From positions 496,001-560,000 of the forward strand of contig NZ_BAABJI010000004.1 of NCBI RefSeq assembly GCF_039543225.1: a stretch of 64,000 nt of DNA, in the 5' to 3' direction. Shown here in pieces: positions 49,882 through 58,941 of this stretch (the first letter of the stretch is position 1; the number at the start of each line of letters is the position of its first letter). The position numbers and the translations under genes were made by a program. The notes below the pieces were generated by a model. The model saw only the letters and a list, made by a program, of their open reading frames with translations. It did no database searches and was not told the DNA's origin. Origin of the DNA: Mucilaginibacter defluvii (GTDB lineage Bacteria > Bacteroidota > Bacteroidia > Sphingobacteriales > Sphingobacteriaceae).

Positions 49882-50984
49882 GCCGGCAGGCCTGTGGTGT
49901 CCTTATCCTGTTTAAAATTATCCTCGTGGCTAAGCATTACCCGTTGCAGCGGCAGGCTTTCCGGGTAATTATCTCTTAAAAAGTTGATCAGGTTTTCGCG
50001 AATGTAGCAACGCAGGTCAAACGCCTGCGATGAATTGCGCGCACTCATCAAGGCCCGTATCTCGATGGTATTCTCCTTGGCATCGGTAACCTGTATTACT
50101 TTAACCCGTTTATCCCAAAGCTTAGTTGCATCAAGCAAACGGTCAAACTCTGCCCTGATGGCATCAACCGGTGTATTATAATCCAGATATAAAAAAACGG
50201 TGCCTAATATTTGCGATGTGGTGCGCGTCCAGTTTTGAAAAGGTTTTTCAATAAAATAGTTAATCGGCAAAATCAACCTGCGCTGATCCCAAATGTTTAA
50301 CACTACATAGGTTAAAGTAATATCCTCTACACGGCCCCATTCGCCCTCTACCACCAGCACGTCGTCAATACGCAGGGGTTGGGTAAAAGCAATTTGAAAT
50401 CCGGCCAAAAAATTCGCTAATGATTTTTGTGCGGCGAAACCTATAATAATACCACCAATGCCGACACCCGTAAGTAAACCGGCGCCAATTTTACGTACGT
50501 TATCAAAACTCAGTAACACCACGGCAACTGCTACCAACACTATAAAAGTCACCAATATTCTCCGTATGAACTGCAGCTGGGTGCGTATTTTACGCTCTTT
50601 CAGGTTATCCTCTTTGTTTAAGTCGTATACATGATACATGTAATCTTCAAAAACCTTGATTGAGCTAACCAGCAGCACCGCGAACGAAATAATGAGCGAT
50701 ATCTCTATAAAACGGCTGAACGGTATGTAAAAACGCTTTTGCATATCCATCAGCGGCAGCATAAGGTTGAGTACCAGCAACGGCACAAAGTGGTTCATGG
50801 GCCTGCCGGTGTGCACAATAATGCTACGGAAAAGCGAATAATCATTTCGGTTTTTGTAGAAGTTAAGTATTGATTTTATAATCAGCTTTATAATAAGGCC
50901 GATGATTACCGCCGTAATAGTTATCAGTATATTCCATAGCCACGAGGGCATGTTATCAGACCAATTTTCTAAAACTTCTTTCAT
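49878..50984 (-). CDS. MscS-family mechanosensitive channel
   Basis: 368 residues. Four TM segments lie at about 15-38, 58-80, 85-105 and 130-160, the last being the pore helix region (GAGLLTGVGIGGIIIGFAAQK). It is followed by the beta domain LRIDDVLVVEGEWGRVEDITLTYVVL and a C-terminal cytosolic cage. Members open under membrane tension to release solutes on osmotic downshock. The next gene on the other strand makes trehalose, an osmoprotectant, and the two may respond to the same stress. They are divergent, separated by 110 bp. Confidence 0.92.
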   Translation of the reverse strand: MKEVLENWSDNMPSWLWNILITITAVIIGLIIKLIIKSILNFYKNRNDYSLFRSIIVHTGRPMNHFVPLLVLNLMLPLMDMQKRFYIPFSRFIEISLIISFAVLLVSSIKVFEDYMYHVYDLNKEDNLKERKIRTQLQFIRRILVTFIVLVAVAVVLLSFDNVRKIGAGLLTGVGIGGIIIGFAAQKSLANFLAGFQIAFTQPLRIDDVLVVEGEWGRVEDITLTYVVLNIWDQRRLILPINYFIEKPFQNWTRTTSQILGTVFLYLDYNTPVDAIRAEFDRLLDATKLWDKRVKVIQVTDAKENTIEIRALMSARNSSQAFDLRCYIRENLINFLRDNYPESLPLQRVMLSHEDNFKQDKDTTGLPA

Positions 50985-51096
50985 TCTTTTTCCTTTAGTA
51001 GTGTATAACTCAACAACGGTTTAATTGTTAGTTACATTTTTAAATGTGGCTAAAAAAGGCTATTTTATGGCTTTTGCACGTTAAAACATACTACTT

Positions 51097-53295
51097 ATGA
51101 GTAAAACAATCATTGTTTCAAACAGGTTGCCTGTAAAGATATATGCGGATGATGGCGGCTTTAATATTGTAACAAGCGAGGGTGGCCTTGCCACCGGGTT
51201 AGGCTCTGTTTACCGGTCGGGAGATAACGTTTGGCTGGGATGGCCGGGCATTGAAGTGGCCGACGAAGCCCAGCAGGAACAGGTTAAGCAAAAGCTGGCC
51301 GAAAAGAGCCTGGTGCCGGTTTTTTTAAGCGCTGACGAGATCTCCGGTTACTACGAGGGTTTTTCGAACGAGATACTCTGGCCGATCTTTCACTACTACG
51401 CATCAACTTATTCAAACTACAAGCAAAGCAACTGGGAATATTACAGCGCCGTAAATAAAAAGTTTATGGCTGCCGTAATGCAGATTGCCGAGCCGGGAGA
51501 TACCATCTGGATACACGATTATCAACTTTTGTTGTTACCCGGTTTGATACGGGCTGAGCAGCCGGACATCTCTATAGGTTTCTTTTTGCATATCCCGTTC
51601 CCCTCGTTTGAGATGTTCAGGCTTATACCATGGCGGAGTGAACTGATTGAGGGCATGCTGGGCGCCGACCTCGTGGGCTTTCATACCTTTGATGATGCCA
51701 GCCATTTTATTAATGCCGCTACCCGGTTGTTGCCTTATAATTCATCATCAAATATTATTACGGTTGACGACCGCCCGGTAGTGGTAGAATCGTTCCCGAT
51801 GGGTATTGATGATGAAAAGTATGCCGCGCTAACTACAACCGAGCGTGTTAAGCAGGAAGCCGAACATCTGAAAGAAACTTTTAAGGACAAGAAGCTCATA
51901 CTTTGTATTGACCGGCTCGACTACAGTAAAGGCATACTGCAGCGCTTGCAAGCATTTGAAATGCTGCTGGAAGCCCATCCAGAATATCGCGAAAAAGTAG
52001 TGCTGCACATGATTGTAGTGCCCTCGCGCGATGGCGTGCCACAATACAAAGAATTAAAACAAAATATTGACCGTAAGGTAGGCGATATCAATGCCCGCCA
52101 CCGTACGATAGACTGGAGCCCGGTGAATTATTTTTATCGTGCCTTCCCTATTGAAACGTTATCGGCATTATACCATACAGCCGATATATGCCTGGTTACG
52201 CCTATGCGCGATGGTATGAACCTGGTTAGTAAAGAGTACGTTGCCAGTCGCACGCAGGAAACCGGCGTATTAATTTTAAGCGAAATGGCAGGCGCTTCCA
52301 AAGAGCTGATTGATGCCATAATTGTTAATCCAAGCAACATCAATTCAATGGCTAAAGCCATGGTTAAGGCTTTGAATATGCCGGTGTTTGAACAGCGCCG
52401 CCGCATGAAACTGATGCGCCAGGTGGTATCGAAATTTAATATTAAACATTGGGTACGCATATTTATGGAAAGTATTAAAGAGGTTAAGCAAATGCAGCAA
52501 TCCATGCGCTCGCGCCATATTACGGATGTTACTGAGCAGGCCATTAAAAAGATATACAGCAAAACACAAAACCGGGTAATTTTTTTGGATTACGATGGTA
52601 CGCTGGTTGGCTTTAAATCAGACATTAATGCCGCCAAACCCGATGACGAACTATATGCCCTGCTTGATGACCTGAGTGCCGACCCTGCCAACCATATTGT
52701 ACTGGTGAGCGGACGGGGTTATGATTGCCTGGAAGAATGGTTTGGCCATACCAGGCTTACCCTGATTGCCGAACATGGCGCCTGGATGAAGAAGAACGGC
52801 GAGTGGGAGAGCATACCCGGCCTTAACGACCAATGGAAACAGGACGTATACCCGCTGCTGGAAATGTATGTTGACCGTACGCCGGGCGCGTTTATCGAAG
52901 AAAAAAATTACTCGCTGGTATGGCATTATCGCAAGGTAGAAAAAGGCCTGGGCGAATTGCGCACCAACGAGCTGATGAACAACCTGCGTTACCTTATTAA
53001 CGATCGTGGCTTGCAACTGCTGCCCGGAAACAAGGTGGTGGAGATCAAGAATATGGAAATTAATAAAGGCAAGGCAACATCAGCCATGCTGCATAACAAG
53101 GATTACGATTTTATTATGGCCCTTGGCGATGACCATACCGATGAGGACATATTTAAAGCCCTGCCCGATAATTCGCTTACCGTAAAAGTGGGCAGTAATA
53201 TATCGGCGGCGCGTTTTTACCTGCGTAACCATCACGAGGTAAGGCACCTGCTGCGTAGCCTGGTGCAACCTTTGCCGGTAACTGCCGATAAATAG
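51097..53295 (+). CDS. Bifunctional trehalose-6-phosphate synthase/phosphatase (OtsA-OtsB fusion)
   Basis: 732 residues. Residues 1-475 are a GT20 trehalose-6-phosphate synthase: SNRLPVKIY at the start, IWIHDYQLLLLPGLIR, and RDGMNLVSKEYVASR in the UDP-glucose site. Residues 490-732 are the HAD-type phosphatase with FLDYDGTLVGF (Asp498 and Asp500) and LALGDDHTDEDIF (as ALGDDHTDEDIF). Together they make trehalose from UDP-glucose and glucose 6-phosphate in the cytosol. Fusion is normal in Bacteroidetes. It has its own terminator. Confidence 0.95.
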   Translation: MSKTIIVSNRLPVKIYADDGGFNIVTSEGGLATGLGSVYRSGDNVWLGWPGIEVADEAQQEQVKQKLAEKSLVPVFLSADEISGYYEGFSNEILWPIFHYYASTYSNYKQSNWEYYSAVNKKFMAAVMQIAEPGDTIWIHDYQLLLLPGLIRAEQPDISIGFFLHIPFPSFEMFRLIPWRSELIEGMLGADLVGFHTFDDASHFINAATRLLPYNSSSNIITVDDRPVVVESFPMGIDDEKYAALTTTERVKQEAEHLKETFKDKKLILCIDRLDYSKGILQRLQAFEMLLEAHPEYREKVVLHMIVVPSRDGVPQYKELKQNIDRKVGDINARHRTIDWSPVNYFYRAFPIETLSALYHTADICLVTPMRDGMNLVSKEYVASRTQETGVLILSEMAGASKELIDAIIVNPSNINSMAKAMVKALNMPVFEQRRRMKLMRQVVSKFNIKHWVRIFMESIKEVKQMQQSMRSRHITDVTEQAIKKIYSKTQNRVIFLDYDGTLVGFKSDINAAKPDDELYALLDDLSADPANHIVLVSGRGYDCLEEWFGHTRLTLIAEHGAWMKKNGEWESIPGLNDQWKQDVYPLLEMYVDRTPGAFIEEKNYSLVWHYRKVEKGLGELRTNELMNNLRYLINDRGLQLLPGNKVVEIKNMEINKGKATSAMLHNKDYDFIMALGDDHTDEDIFKALPDNSLTVKVGSNISAARFYLRNHHEVRHLLRSLVQPLPVTADK

Positions 53296-53302
53296 TATAT
53301 AG

Positions 53303-53329
53303 AAGCCTCAAATGGGGCTTTATTTTTTT
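53303..53329 (+). terminator. Terminator after the trehalose gene
   Basis: AAGCCTC-aaat-GGGGCTT followed by a run of Ts (tattttttt). Confidence 0.65.
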
Positions 53330-53364
53330 CTCGAAAAATTTGCAGGGTAAATTATTAATTCTTT

Positions 53365-53386
53365 ACTTTGAAAATAAAAGTACTTT
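53365..53386 (+). promoter_or_regulatory. Operator candidate 1 of the CreD module
   Basis: ACTTTGAAA-at-AAAAGTACTTT lies 4 nt before the GTG start. It matches the site before creD (54349-54370) at 20 of 22 positions. It contains the palindrome AAAGTACTTT and an additional ACTTT/AAAGT inverted pair. Confidence 0.55.
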
Positions 53387-53389
53387 CCA

Positions 53390-54031
53390 GTGAAAGAAAA
53401 GGAATTGCATGATGAGCTGAGCTCTATACGTAGTTTAATGGAGCGATCATCAAAATTTATATCGCTAAGCGGCCTGTCAGGTGTAATGGCGGGAGTGTAT
53501 GCTTTGATAGGGGCGGCACTCGCTTATTATTACATTGCGTATGCCAACCAAGTTGGTTATTACCAATCTGACTCCCCTGTTGCAGGGTATTTTGCAGATG
53601 AAGCAGATTCAGTAATCAGGCCCTTATTTATCGTAGCCATGCTGGTTTTGGCCGCATCTTTATTAACAGGTGCTTATTTAACTAAACGTAAGGCAAAGCG
53701 TAAAGGGCAAAAAGCGTGGGGTAAAACCAGCAGAAATTTGCTGATCCATTTAGCGATACCGCTTGTTGCCGGCGGGTTGTTTTGTTTGATACTGCTTAGC
53801 AGAGGTTTCATAGGCTTTATAGCACCTGCAACACTAATTTTTTATGGTCTGGCCTTAGTTAGCGCAAGTAATTATACTTTTGGCGACGTAAAATACCTGG
53901 GTTTGCTGGAAATTACCCTTGGTTTAATTGCCGCCCTGCTGCCAGGATATGGTTTGTTGTTTTGGGCGATAGGTTTTGGCGTGCTGCATATTATTTACGG
54001 CAGCATAATGTATTTTAAGTATGACGGGTAA
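53390..54031 (+). CDS. Polytopic membrane protein of the CreD/HTH_34 module
   Basis: 213 residues with a GTG start at 53390 (MKEKELHDELSSIRSLMERS). The N-terminal 25 residues are a soluble helix. About six TM segments follow (FISLSGLSGVMAGVYALIGA, LLIHLAIPLVAGGLFCLIL, LGLIAALLPGYGLLFWAIG). No named family recognised; similar proteins precede HTH_34 regulators in Sphingobacteriaceae. The start is only 3-4 nt after the operator candidate, so the leader is short. It overlaps the regulator gene by 11 nt. Confidence 0.75.
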   Translation: MKEKELHDELSSIRSLMERSSKFISLSGLSGVMAGVYALIGAALAYYYIAYANQVGYYQSDSPVAGYFADEADSVIRPLFIVAMLVLAASLLTGAYLTKRKAKRKGQKAWGKTSRNLLIHLAIPLVAGGLFCLILLSRGFIGFIAPATLIFYGLALVSASNYTFGDVKYLGLLEITLGLIAALLPGYGLLFWAIGFGVLHIIYGSIMYFKYDG

Positions 54032-54332
54032 TAATCCTTTCGAGAAACTTGACAAGGCTTTTGAGAACCGCGTAAGGCTGCAGATAATGAGTGTGTTGAT
54101 GGCTAACGAACGTTATGACTTCAACTCGCTTAAAGAGCTGTTGGGCATTACGGACGGTAATCTGGCATCGCACCTTAAAGCTTTGGAGAAGGACGAATAT
54201 ATATTAGTGAACAAAACCTTCGTAGGCCGAAAGCCAAACACAAATTATGAAGCTACCAAAAAAGGAAAACAAGCATTTGAGCAACATTTAAACGCGCTTG
54301 AACAGTTGATCAGGTTGCAAAAAGGGATGTAA
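54021..54332 (+). CDS. Winged-helix transcriptional regulator (HTH_34, MarR-like)
   Basis: 103 residues. The whole protein is one winged helix: FEKLDKAFENRVRLQIMSVL, FNSLKELLGITDGNLASHLK (recognition helix) and YILVNKTFVGRKPNTNYEAT (wing), followed by a dimerisation helix. The pattern is Pfam HTH_34. It overlaps the membrane protein gene by 11 nt and is followed by creD 51 nt later. Two nearly identical AAAGTACTTT-containing sites flank the module, so it probably regulates both transcripts. Confidence 0.9.
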   Translation: MTGNNPFEKLDKAFENRVRLQIMSVLMANERYDFNSLKELLGITDGNLASHLKALEKDEYILVNKTFVGRKPNTNYEATKKGKQAFEQHLNALEQLIRLQKGM

Positions 54333-54348
54333 TTTTTTTTGTGTATCC

Positions 54349-54370
54349 ACTTTGAAATAAAAAGTACTTT
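54349..54370 (+). promoter_or_regulatory. Operator candidate 2, before creD
   Basis: ACTTTGAAA-ta-AAAAGTACTTT, the near-copy of the site at 53365-53386, ends 13 nt before the creD ATG. Its position between the regulator and creD implies a second promoter there. Confidence 0.55.
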
Positions 54371-54383
54371 TAATTAAAATATC

Positions 54384-55727
54384 ATGAACTCAGAAAATCA
54401 ATCATTTATGCCGGTATGGCAAAAATTATCCAGCACTATCAAGGCAGTTATTTTGGGTGTACTTACGCTGGTGCTGCTTATCCCGTCAATCTTTGTACAA
54501 AACCTTATTGAAGAACGACAGAACCGCAACCAGCAGGTTTTGGATGAAATATCAAACCAATGGTCGGGCAGCCAACTCATTAACGGGCCGGTATTGGTTA
54601 TTCCTTACCGTTCGTACGAAAAATATGTAGATACCTTTAAACAGGTGAACGTACGCGAAACCATTGGTAAGCTGTATATACTGCCTGAACACCTGAACTA
54701 TAAGGCAGATACAAAATCACAAAAACTACACAAAGGCATATTTTATGCTGCCGTATATAATGCTGACGTAAATGTAAACGGCGATTTTGGAAAAATTGAC
54801 CTTACCGGCATGCAGATATCGCCGGCGCAACTATTGCCCGAGCGAGCTTACTTACTGTTTGGGCTTAGTGACACTAAGGGCTTAAAAAGCCTCCCCGAGA
54901 TTAATATCAATGCTCAAAAAATAACCGCCCGCCCCGCTTTTAACGATACCCTTTTTGAAAACACGATGCAGGCCGCTTTCAATGCAACCGAATTATTAGA
55001 AAAGAGCGGAAAGTTCAATTACAACCTGCAGATAAAAGGCAGTAACGAACTTCAATTTCTACCGTTAGGAAAAGCGACTACAGCCCGTATATCGGGTAAC
55101 TGGAATTCGCCGTCTTTTGATGGTTCGGTTGCTGCGGATAGTCGCAATGTTGATACCAGTGGTTTTACGGCTAGCTGGCATACCCTAAATCTGGGCCAAA
55201 CCTTTCCGCAGCAATGGATAAACGTTGATAATGTATTTGCCAACAAACAAAAAGTTAGCGAGTCATCATTCGGTGTAAAAATGATCATCCCAGTTGATGA
55301 TTATCAAAAAACCATGCGTAGCAGTAAATATGCCATCCTGATTATACTGTTAACCTTTGTGGCGCTATTTCTTACCGAAATTATTACACGTACAGTCATC
55401 CACACCTTTAATTACTTGTTGGTTGGGGCGGCCATGGTAGTGTTCTATATACTGCTGCTATCATTTGCAGAGCAGGTAGGCTTCAATATTTCATATGCGA
55501 TAGCGGCAGTAGCTACAGTAGGGTTGATATCCTGGTTTATAGCATCATTATTAAAAAACAGGAAAGTAGCGGGTTTACTAACCTTTATACTCAGCGTGTT
55601 TTATGTATTTGTTTTCGTCATCATCCAACTGGAAGACCTTGCCTTACTGGTTGGCAGTGTAACCTTATTTGCCATCATCGCTATACTCATGTATTTCTCG
55701 CGCAAAATAAACTGGGATAACCAGTAA
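54384..55727 (+). CDS. CreD-family inner-membrane protein
   Basis: 447 residues. TM segment 1 lies at about 17-37 (AVILGVLTLVLLIPSIF), followed by the periplasmic domain (40-310) with the signature LIEERQNRNQQVLDEISNQW and SQLINGPVLVIPY. Five or so C-terminal TM segments follow (for example LIILLTFVALFLTEII, ending ILMYFSRK). CreD homologues in E. coli belong to the CreBC regulon and affect envelope properties and colicin resistance; here control seems to lie with the HTH_34 regulator. It ends in a terminator. Confidence 0.92.
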   Translation: MNSENQSFMPVWQKLSSTIKAVILGVLTLVLLIPSIFVQNLIEERQNRNQQVLDEISNQWSGSQLINGPVLVIPYRSYEKYVDTFKQVNVRETIGKLYILPEHLNYKADTKSQKLHKGIFYAAVYNADVNVNGDFGKIDLTGMQISPAQLLPERAYLLFGLSDTKGLKSLPEININAQKITARPAFNDTLFENTMQAAFNATELLEKSGKFNYNLQIKGSNELQFLPLGKATTARISGNWNSPSFDGSVAADSRNVDTSGFTASWHTLNLGQTFPQQWINVDNVFANKQKVSESSFGVKMIIPVDDYQKTMRSSKYAILIILLTFVALFLTEIITRTVIHTFNYLLVGAAMVVFYILLLSFAEQVGFNISYAIAAVATVGLISWFIASLLKNRKVAGLLTFILSVFYVFVFVIIQLEDLALLVGSVTLFAIIAILMYFSRKINWDNQ

Positions 55728-55756
55728 ACATATCTCAACCTAACCTTATCACTCCG

Positions 55757-55782
55757 CCCGGCGGCCATTGCCGCCGGGTTTT
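55757..55782 (+). terminator. Intrinsic terminator after creD
   Basis: CCCGGCGGC-catt-GCCGCCGGG followed by TTTT. Confidence 0.8.
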
Positions 55783-55820
55783 ACAAACAACATCAATCAT
55801 CCTAACTACAATACAAAAAC

Positions 55821-56555
55821 ATGCACACAAGCAATTATTGGGTAGCGCATTTCAGGGCAAACGCCACGCAGCACCGTATTAATTGGGAGCAGCTCCCTTT
55901 GATAAGTCTTAAAGAAATTGATCATATACTGCCTTCGCTACAGGCCTGGCAGCTTGGCGAAACGTCTGAAGGCAAACAACTCATAGCCGCCGCAACACGT
56001 TATGCCGATAAAACAAATGATCCGGCGTACCTGGAGGCTATCAAACTATTTATTAAAGAAGAACAAAAGCATGGCAATAACCTGGGCAAGTATCTTGATG
56101 TGCTCGATCTGCCGCGCATCAAACATAACTGGGGCGACTCGCTTTTTCGCTTCGCGAGGCACCTAAATACCAGCATGGAGATGTGGACGTTGGCGGTTAT
56201 TACGGTTGAAAGCACCGCGCAAATATTTTATCAGGCATTAAAAAATGCCACCAACTGCCCGCTGTTAAAGGAAATCTGTACCGATATTTTGATTGATGAG
56301 GCTTATCATATCACTTTTCAAACCGAGCGGTTGGATATGATATTCGCTAATAAATCAACTTTTTCAAAGGCATGGCGTCCTATAGCATACAAAGTATTTT
56401 ACTACGCCACTATCATTACGGTTTGGATGGCGCACCGAAAGTTATTCAGGGCAGGCGGCGTAGGCTTTGTAGCTTACTTTAGAAAACTCCGGTATAAATA
56501 TGCAAAAACCATCAAGAGTATAACCCATACATCAGGCTTTGTACAATTCGCTTAA
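55821..56555 (+). CDS. Ferritin-like di-iron protein candidate
   Basis: 244 residues, helical, no signal peptide. Spaced metal-ligand motifs are visible: FIKEEQKHG with Glu81-x-x-His84, VITVESTAQ with Glu130, and LIDEAYHITF with Glu160-x-x-His163. This ExxH...E...ExxH order is the ligand pattern of ferritin-like di-iron enzymes (ferritin, rubrerythrin, AurF-type and ribonucleotide reductase-like oxygenases). The first glutamate, from helix 1, is not certain (Glu47 or Glu50). A hydrophobic stretch near residue 193-208 may bury into a membrane or helix core. Substrate unknown. It is followed by a small TM protein gene after 7 nt. Confidence 0.7.
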   Translation: MHTSNYWVAHFRANATQHRINWEQLPLISLKEIDHILPSLQAWQLGETSEGKQLIAAATRYADKTNDPAYLEAIKLFIKEEQKHGNNLGKYLDVLDLPRIKHNWGDSLFRFARHLNTSMEMWTLAVITVESTAQIFYQALKNATNCPLLKEICTDILIDEAYHITFQTERLDMIFANKSTFSKAWRPIAYKVFYYATIITVWMAHRKLFRAGGVGFVAYFRKLRYKYAKTIKSITHTSGFVQFA

Positions 56556-56562
56556 CATCATT

Positions 56563-56994
56563 ATGTTTTACAGTTTAAAATATGCCTCGCAAGTTTGGCT
56601 GACCGGAGCGCTGCTCTCGCCAATATTTATACTACTATTCAACATCATGCCGTCAGAAGGCGCATCCGACTTTGTATTTGTTTACCTTATGGGAGCCCTT
56701 GCCGGATTGATCTGGTCCATTCCAAGCTTCCTGGTTTTACTGGTTTGCACTGCCGTCCTTTCTCATTACAAAATACGGAGTGTAGTTGCCAAATCGTGGC
56801 TTACCATTGCCGGCATTGCATTAACATGCCTGCCATTTTATATTATTGAACCTAATAAACCTGTGGTTCAGGATGAATTATTCAGCAGTATCATTTTAAT
56901 TTATGCGGCTGTAATTTCCGTATCTATCTGGCTGTATCGCTTTACTATCGGCGGCAGCTTATATATTCAAACTGTGCCCGAGTGTGATATGTAG
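56563..56994 (+). CDS. Four-TM membrane protein of unknown function
   Basis: 143 residues from ATG 56563 (MFYSLKYASQVW); a TTG at 56539 would extend it into the previous gene. It has four hydrophobic segments (LTGALLSPIFILLF, FVYLMGALAGLIWSIPSFLVL, WLTIAGIALTCLPFYII, IILIYAAVISVSIWLYRF) and a short polar end. No family recognised. It probably forms a unit with the ferritin-like gene 7 nt upstream. Confidence 0.65.
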   Translation: MFYSLKYASQVWLTGALLSPIFILLFNIMPSEGASDFVFVYLMGALAGLIWSIPSFLVLLVCTAVLSHYKIRSVVAKSWLTIAGIALTCLPFYIIEPNKPVVQDELFSSIILIYAAVISVSIWLYRFTIGGSLYIQTVPECDM

Positions 56995-57014
56995 CTCATT
57001 TTAAATAATTGGCT

Positions 57015-57022
57015 TAACTTTG
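57015..57022 (+). promoter_or_regulatory. -7 element close to the rlmD start
   Basis: TAACTTTG, a perfect TAnnTTTG. The rlmD ATG at 57030 is 7 nt downstream, so the transcript should have almost no leader. Confidence 0.55.
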
Positions 57023-57029
57023 CAGCCTG

Positions 57030-58451
57030 ATGAGCAGAGGTGCAAAAAAAAGTAAGTTCTTTGAGAACGTAGCTATAATTGATATTGCCGAAGAAGGCAA
57101 AGGTGTAGGCAAGGCCGATGATTTTGTGTTGTTTGTGGATAAAGCTATCCCCGGCGATGTGGCCGACGTAACCGTTTTTAAAAGCAAAAAGAATTTTGGC
57201 GAGGGTCGTATCACAGCGCTAAAAAAAGCATCCGAACACCGTGTTCAGGCTTTTTGCGAGCACTTTGGCACCTGTGGTGGCTGTAAATGGCAGCACATGA
57301 CGTATGATGCCCAGCTCACCTTCAAACAAAAATCAGTAGCTGATGCCATTAGTCGTTTAGCTAAGTTGGATGCAAGCGGCATTATGCCTATTGTGGCTTC
57401 ACCCGCTGATAAATATTACCGCAATAAACTGGAATTCACTTTTTCTAATAAGCGCTGGTTGTACGACGGCGAAAACCGCGACGACCAGCAACTGGATATG
57501 AACGCCCTGGGTTTCCACATCCCCGGCCGTTTTGATAAGATACTGGATGTAGAACATTGCTACCTCCAGGCCGAACCATCAAACGCCTTGCGCAATAGCA
57601 TCCGCGATTTTGTAAAGCAGCATGGTTATAGCTTTTACGATCTGAAACAACACACCGGCGCGTTGCGCAACCTGATCGTGCGCACCTCATCAACCGGCGA
57701 GGTGATGGTGGTGGTAGTTTTTGCCTATGCTACTGATGACGAAGTGCAAAAACTGATGGGTTTTATTGATGTAGAATTCCCGCAGATCACCTCGTTGCTG
57801 TACATCATCAACCATAAAAAGAACGATACTATTTTTGACCAGGAGGTAGTTGCCTTTAAAGGGCCTGAATATATTTACGAGGAGATGCCATCGCCAAACG
57901 GGGTAATAAAGTTCCGCATCGGACCAAAATCATTCTACCAAACCAACTCTATACAGGCATTAAAATTATACGAGATAACCCGCGATTTTGCTGGATTTAA
58001 AGGCGACGAACTGGTGTATGACTTGTATACCGGCGCAGGCACCATCGCTAACTTTGTGGCGGGCCATGTGCGCGAGGTGGTTGGTGTTGAGTATGTGCCC
58101 TCGGCCATTGAGGATGCTAAGATCAATTCGCAGATAAACAACATCAGCAACACCAAGTTTTATGCAGGTGACATGAAGGATGTGCTATCGGCCGAATTTG
58201 TGGCTGAACATGGCAAACCGGAAGTAGTTATAACCGACCCACCACGCGCGGGCATGCACCCGGATGTAGTGGTCCGACTGATGGAAATTGAAGCGCCCAA
58301 AATTGTTTATGTAAGCTGCAACGCCGCCACTCAAGCCCGTGACCTGGTGGTGCTTAAGGAAAAGTATGACCTAGCGAAAATTCAACCGGTGGATATGTTT
58401 CCGCACACCCAGCACGTAGAGAATGTGGTGTTGTTAAGGTTGAGAGATTAG
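57030..58451 (+). CDS. rlmD: 23S rRNA (uracil-C5)-methyltransferase RlmD-like
   Basis: 473 residues. An N-terminal TRAM domain (residues 10-70) is followed by an iron-sulphur cluster site with Cys76, Cys82, Cys85 (CEHFGTCGGC) and Cys177. The class I SAM methyltransferase domain has LVYDLYTGAGTIANF, and ITDPPRAGMH is followed by the catalytic Cys430 in YVSCNAATQ. It methylates a uracil in 23S rRNA at C5; the exact position (U1939 or U747) cannot be told from sequence alone. The start is near-leaderless, with the -7 box 7 nt upstream. Confidence 0.93.
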   Translation: MSRGAKKSKFFENVAIIDIAEEGKGVGKADDFVLFVDKAIPGDVADVTVFKSKKNFGEGRITALKKASEHRVQAFCEHFGTCGGCKWQHMTYDAQLTFKQKSVADAISRLAKLDASGIMPIVASPADKYYRNKLEFTFSNKRWLYDGENRDDQQLDMNALGFHIPGRFDKILDVEHCYLQAEPSNALRNSIRDFVKQHGYSFYDLKQHTGALRNLIVRTSSTGEVMVVVVFAYATDDEVQKLMGFIDVEFPQITSLLYIINHKKNDTIFDQEVVAFKGPEYIYEEMPSPNGVIKFRIGPKSFYQTNSIQALKLYEITRDFAGFKGDELVYDLYTGAGTIANFVAGHVREVVGVEYVPSAIEDAKINSQINNISNTKFYAGDMKDVLSAEFVAEHGKPEVVITDPPRAGMHPDVVVRLMEIEAPKIVYVSCNAATQARDLVVLKEKYDLAKIQPVDMFPHTQHVENVVLLRLRD

Positions 58452-58506
58452 TGGTTGGTGATGAGTAGTCAGAGATTAGTATTTAGATTTTATAATTTCA
58501 AAATAT

Positions 58507-58899
58507 ATGAACCCTGAAGATCTGTTGAATGAGAACGGTGCGGAGAAGAAAAAGCAGAGTCCGCTGGTTAGTCTGGAGGTCGATCTGAAATTCTTCAGTG
58601 AATCCATACGTGAGGTAGCGGTTGAAATTATGGTTGAAGGCCTGTCGGCTTACCCGATATTTATTGCCCACCAGCACGATGTTAAACTGGGCGAGGTGAT
58701 ACTTGACCGCAATGAGCTTAATTCGGAGTGGACCATCAACGCGTCGACCTTGGAGGAATTTATTGAAAAGGGGGTAATCAAAAAAGAATTAAAGCAGCGT
58801 TTTATAGATAGCTTTAAAAACCCGCACGATTTTATGTGCGTTTTTGCCATAGTGCCTGAGGGTGCCAATTTTGTTTTCTTTCCGTATAGTAAGGAGTAA
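58507..58899 (+). CDS. Conserved hypothetical protein upstream of a phosphoribosyltransferase
   Basis: 130 residues, soluble, no signal peptide. An acidic N-terminus (MNPEDLLNENGAEKKK) is followed by SLEVDLKFFSESIREVAVEI and GLSAYPIFIAHQHDVKLGEV, then IDSFKNPHDFMCVFAIVPEG and FVFFPYSKE. It looks like a compact alpha/beta fold. I do not recognise a Pfam family, but similar proteins sit beside the PyrR-like phosphoribosyltransferase in related genomes. The 42-nt gap to the next gene suggests a shared transcript. Confidence 0.8.
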   Translation: MNPEDLLNENGAEKKKQSPLVSLEVDLKFFSESIREVAVEIMVEGLSAYPIFIAHQHDVKLGEVILDRNELNSEWTINASTLEEFIEKGVIKKELKQRFIDSFKNPHDFMCVFAIVPEGANFVFFPYSKE

Positions 58900-58941
58900 A
58901 GCATTTATATTAGCTCCGTAAATCAATAAAAAGCTGCCGCC

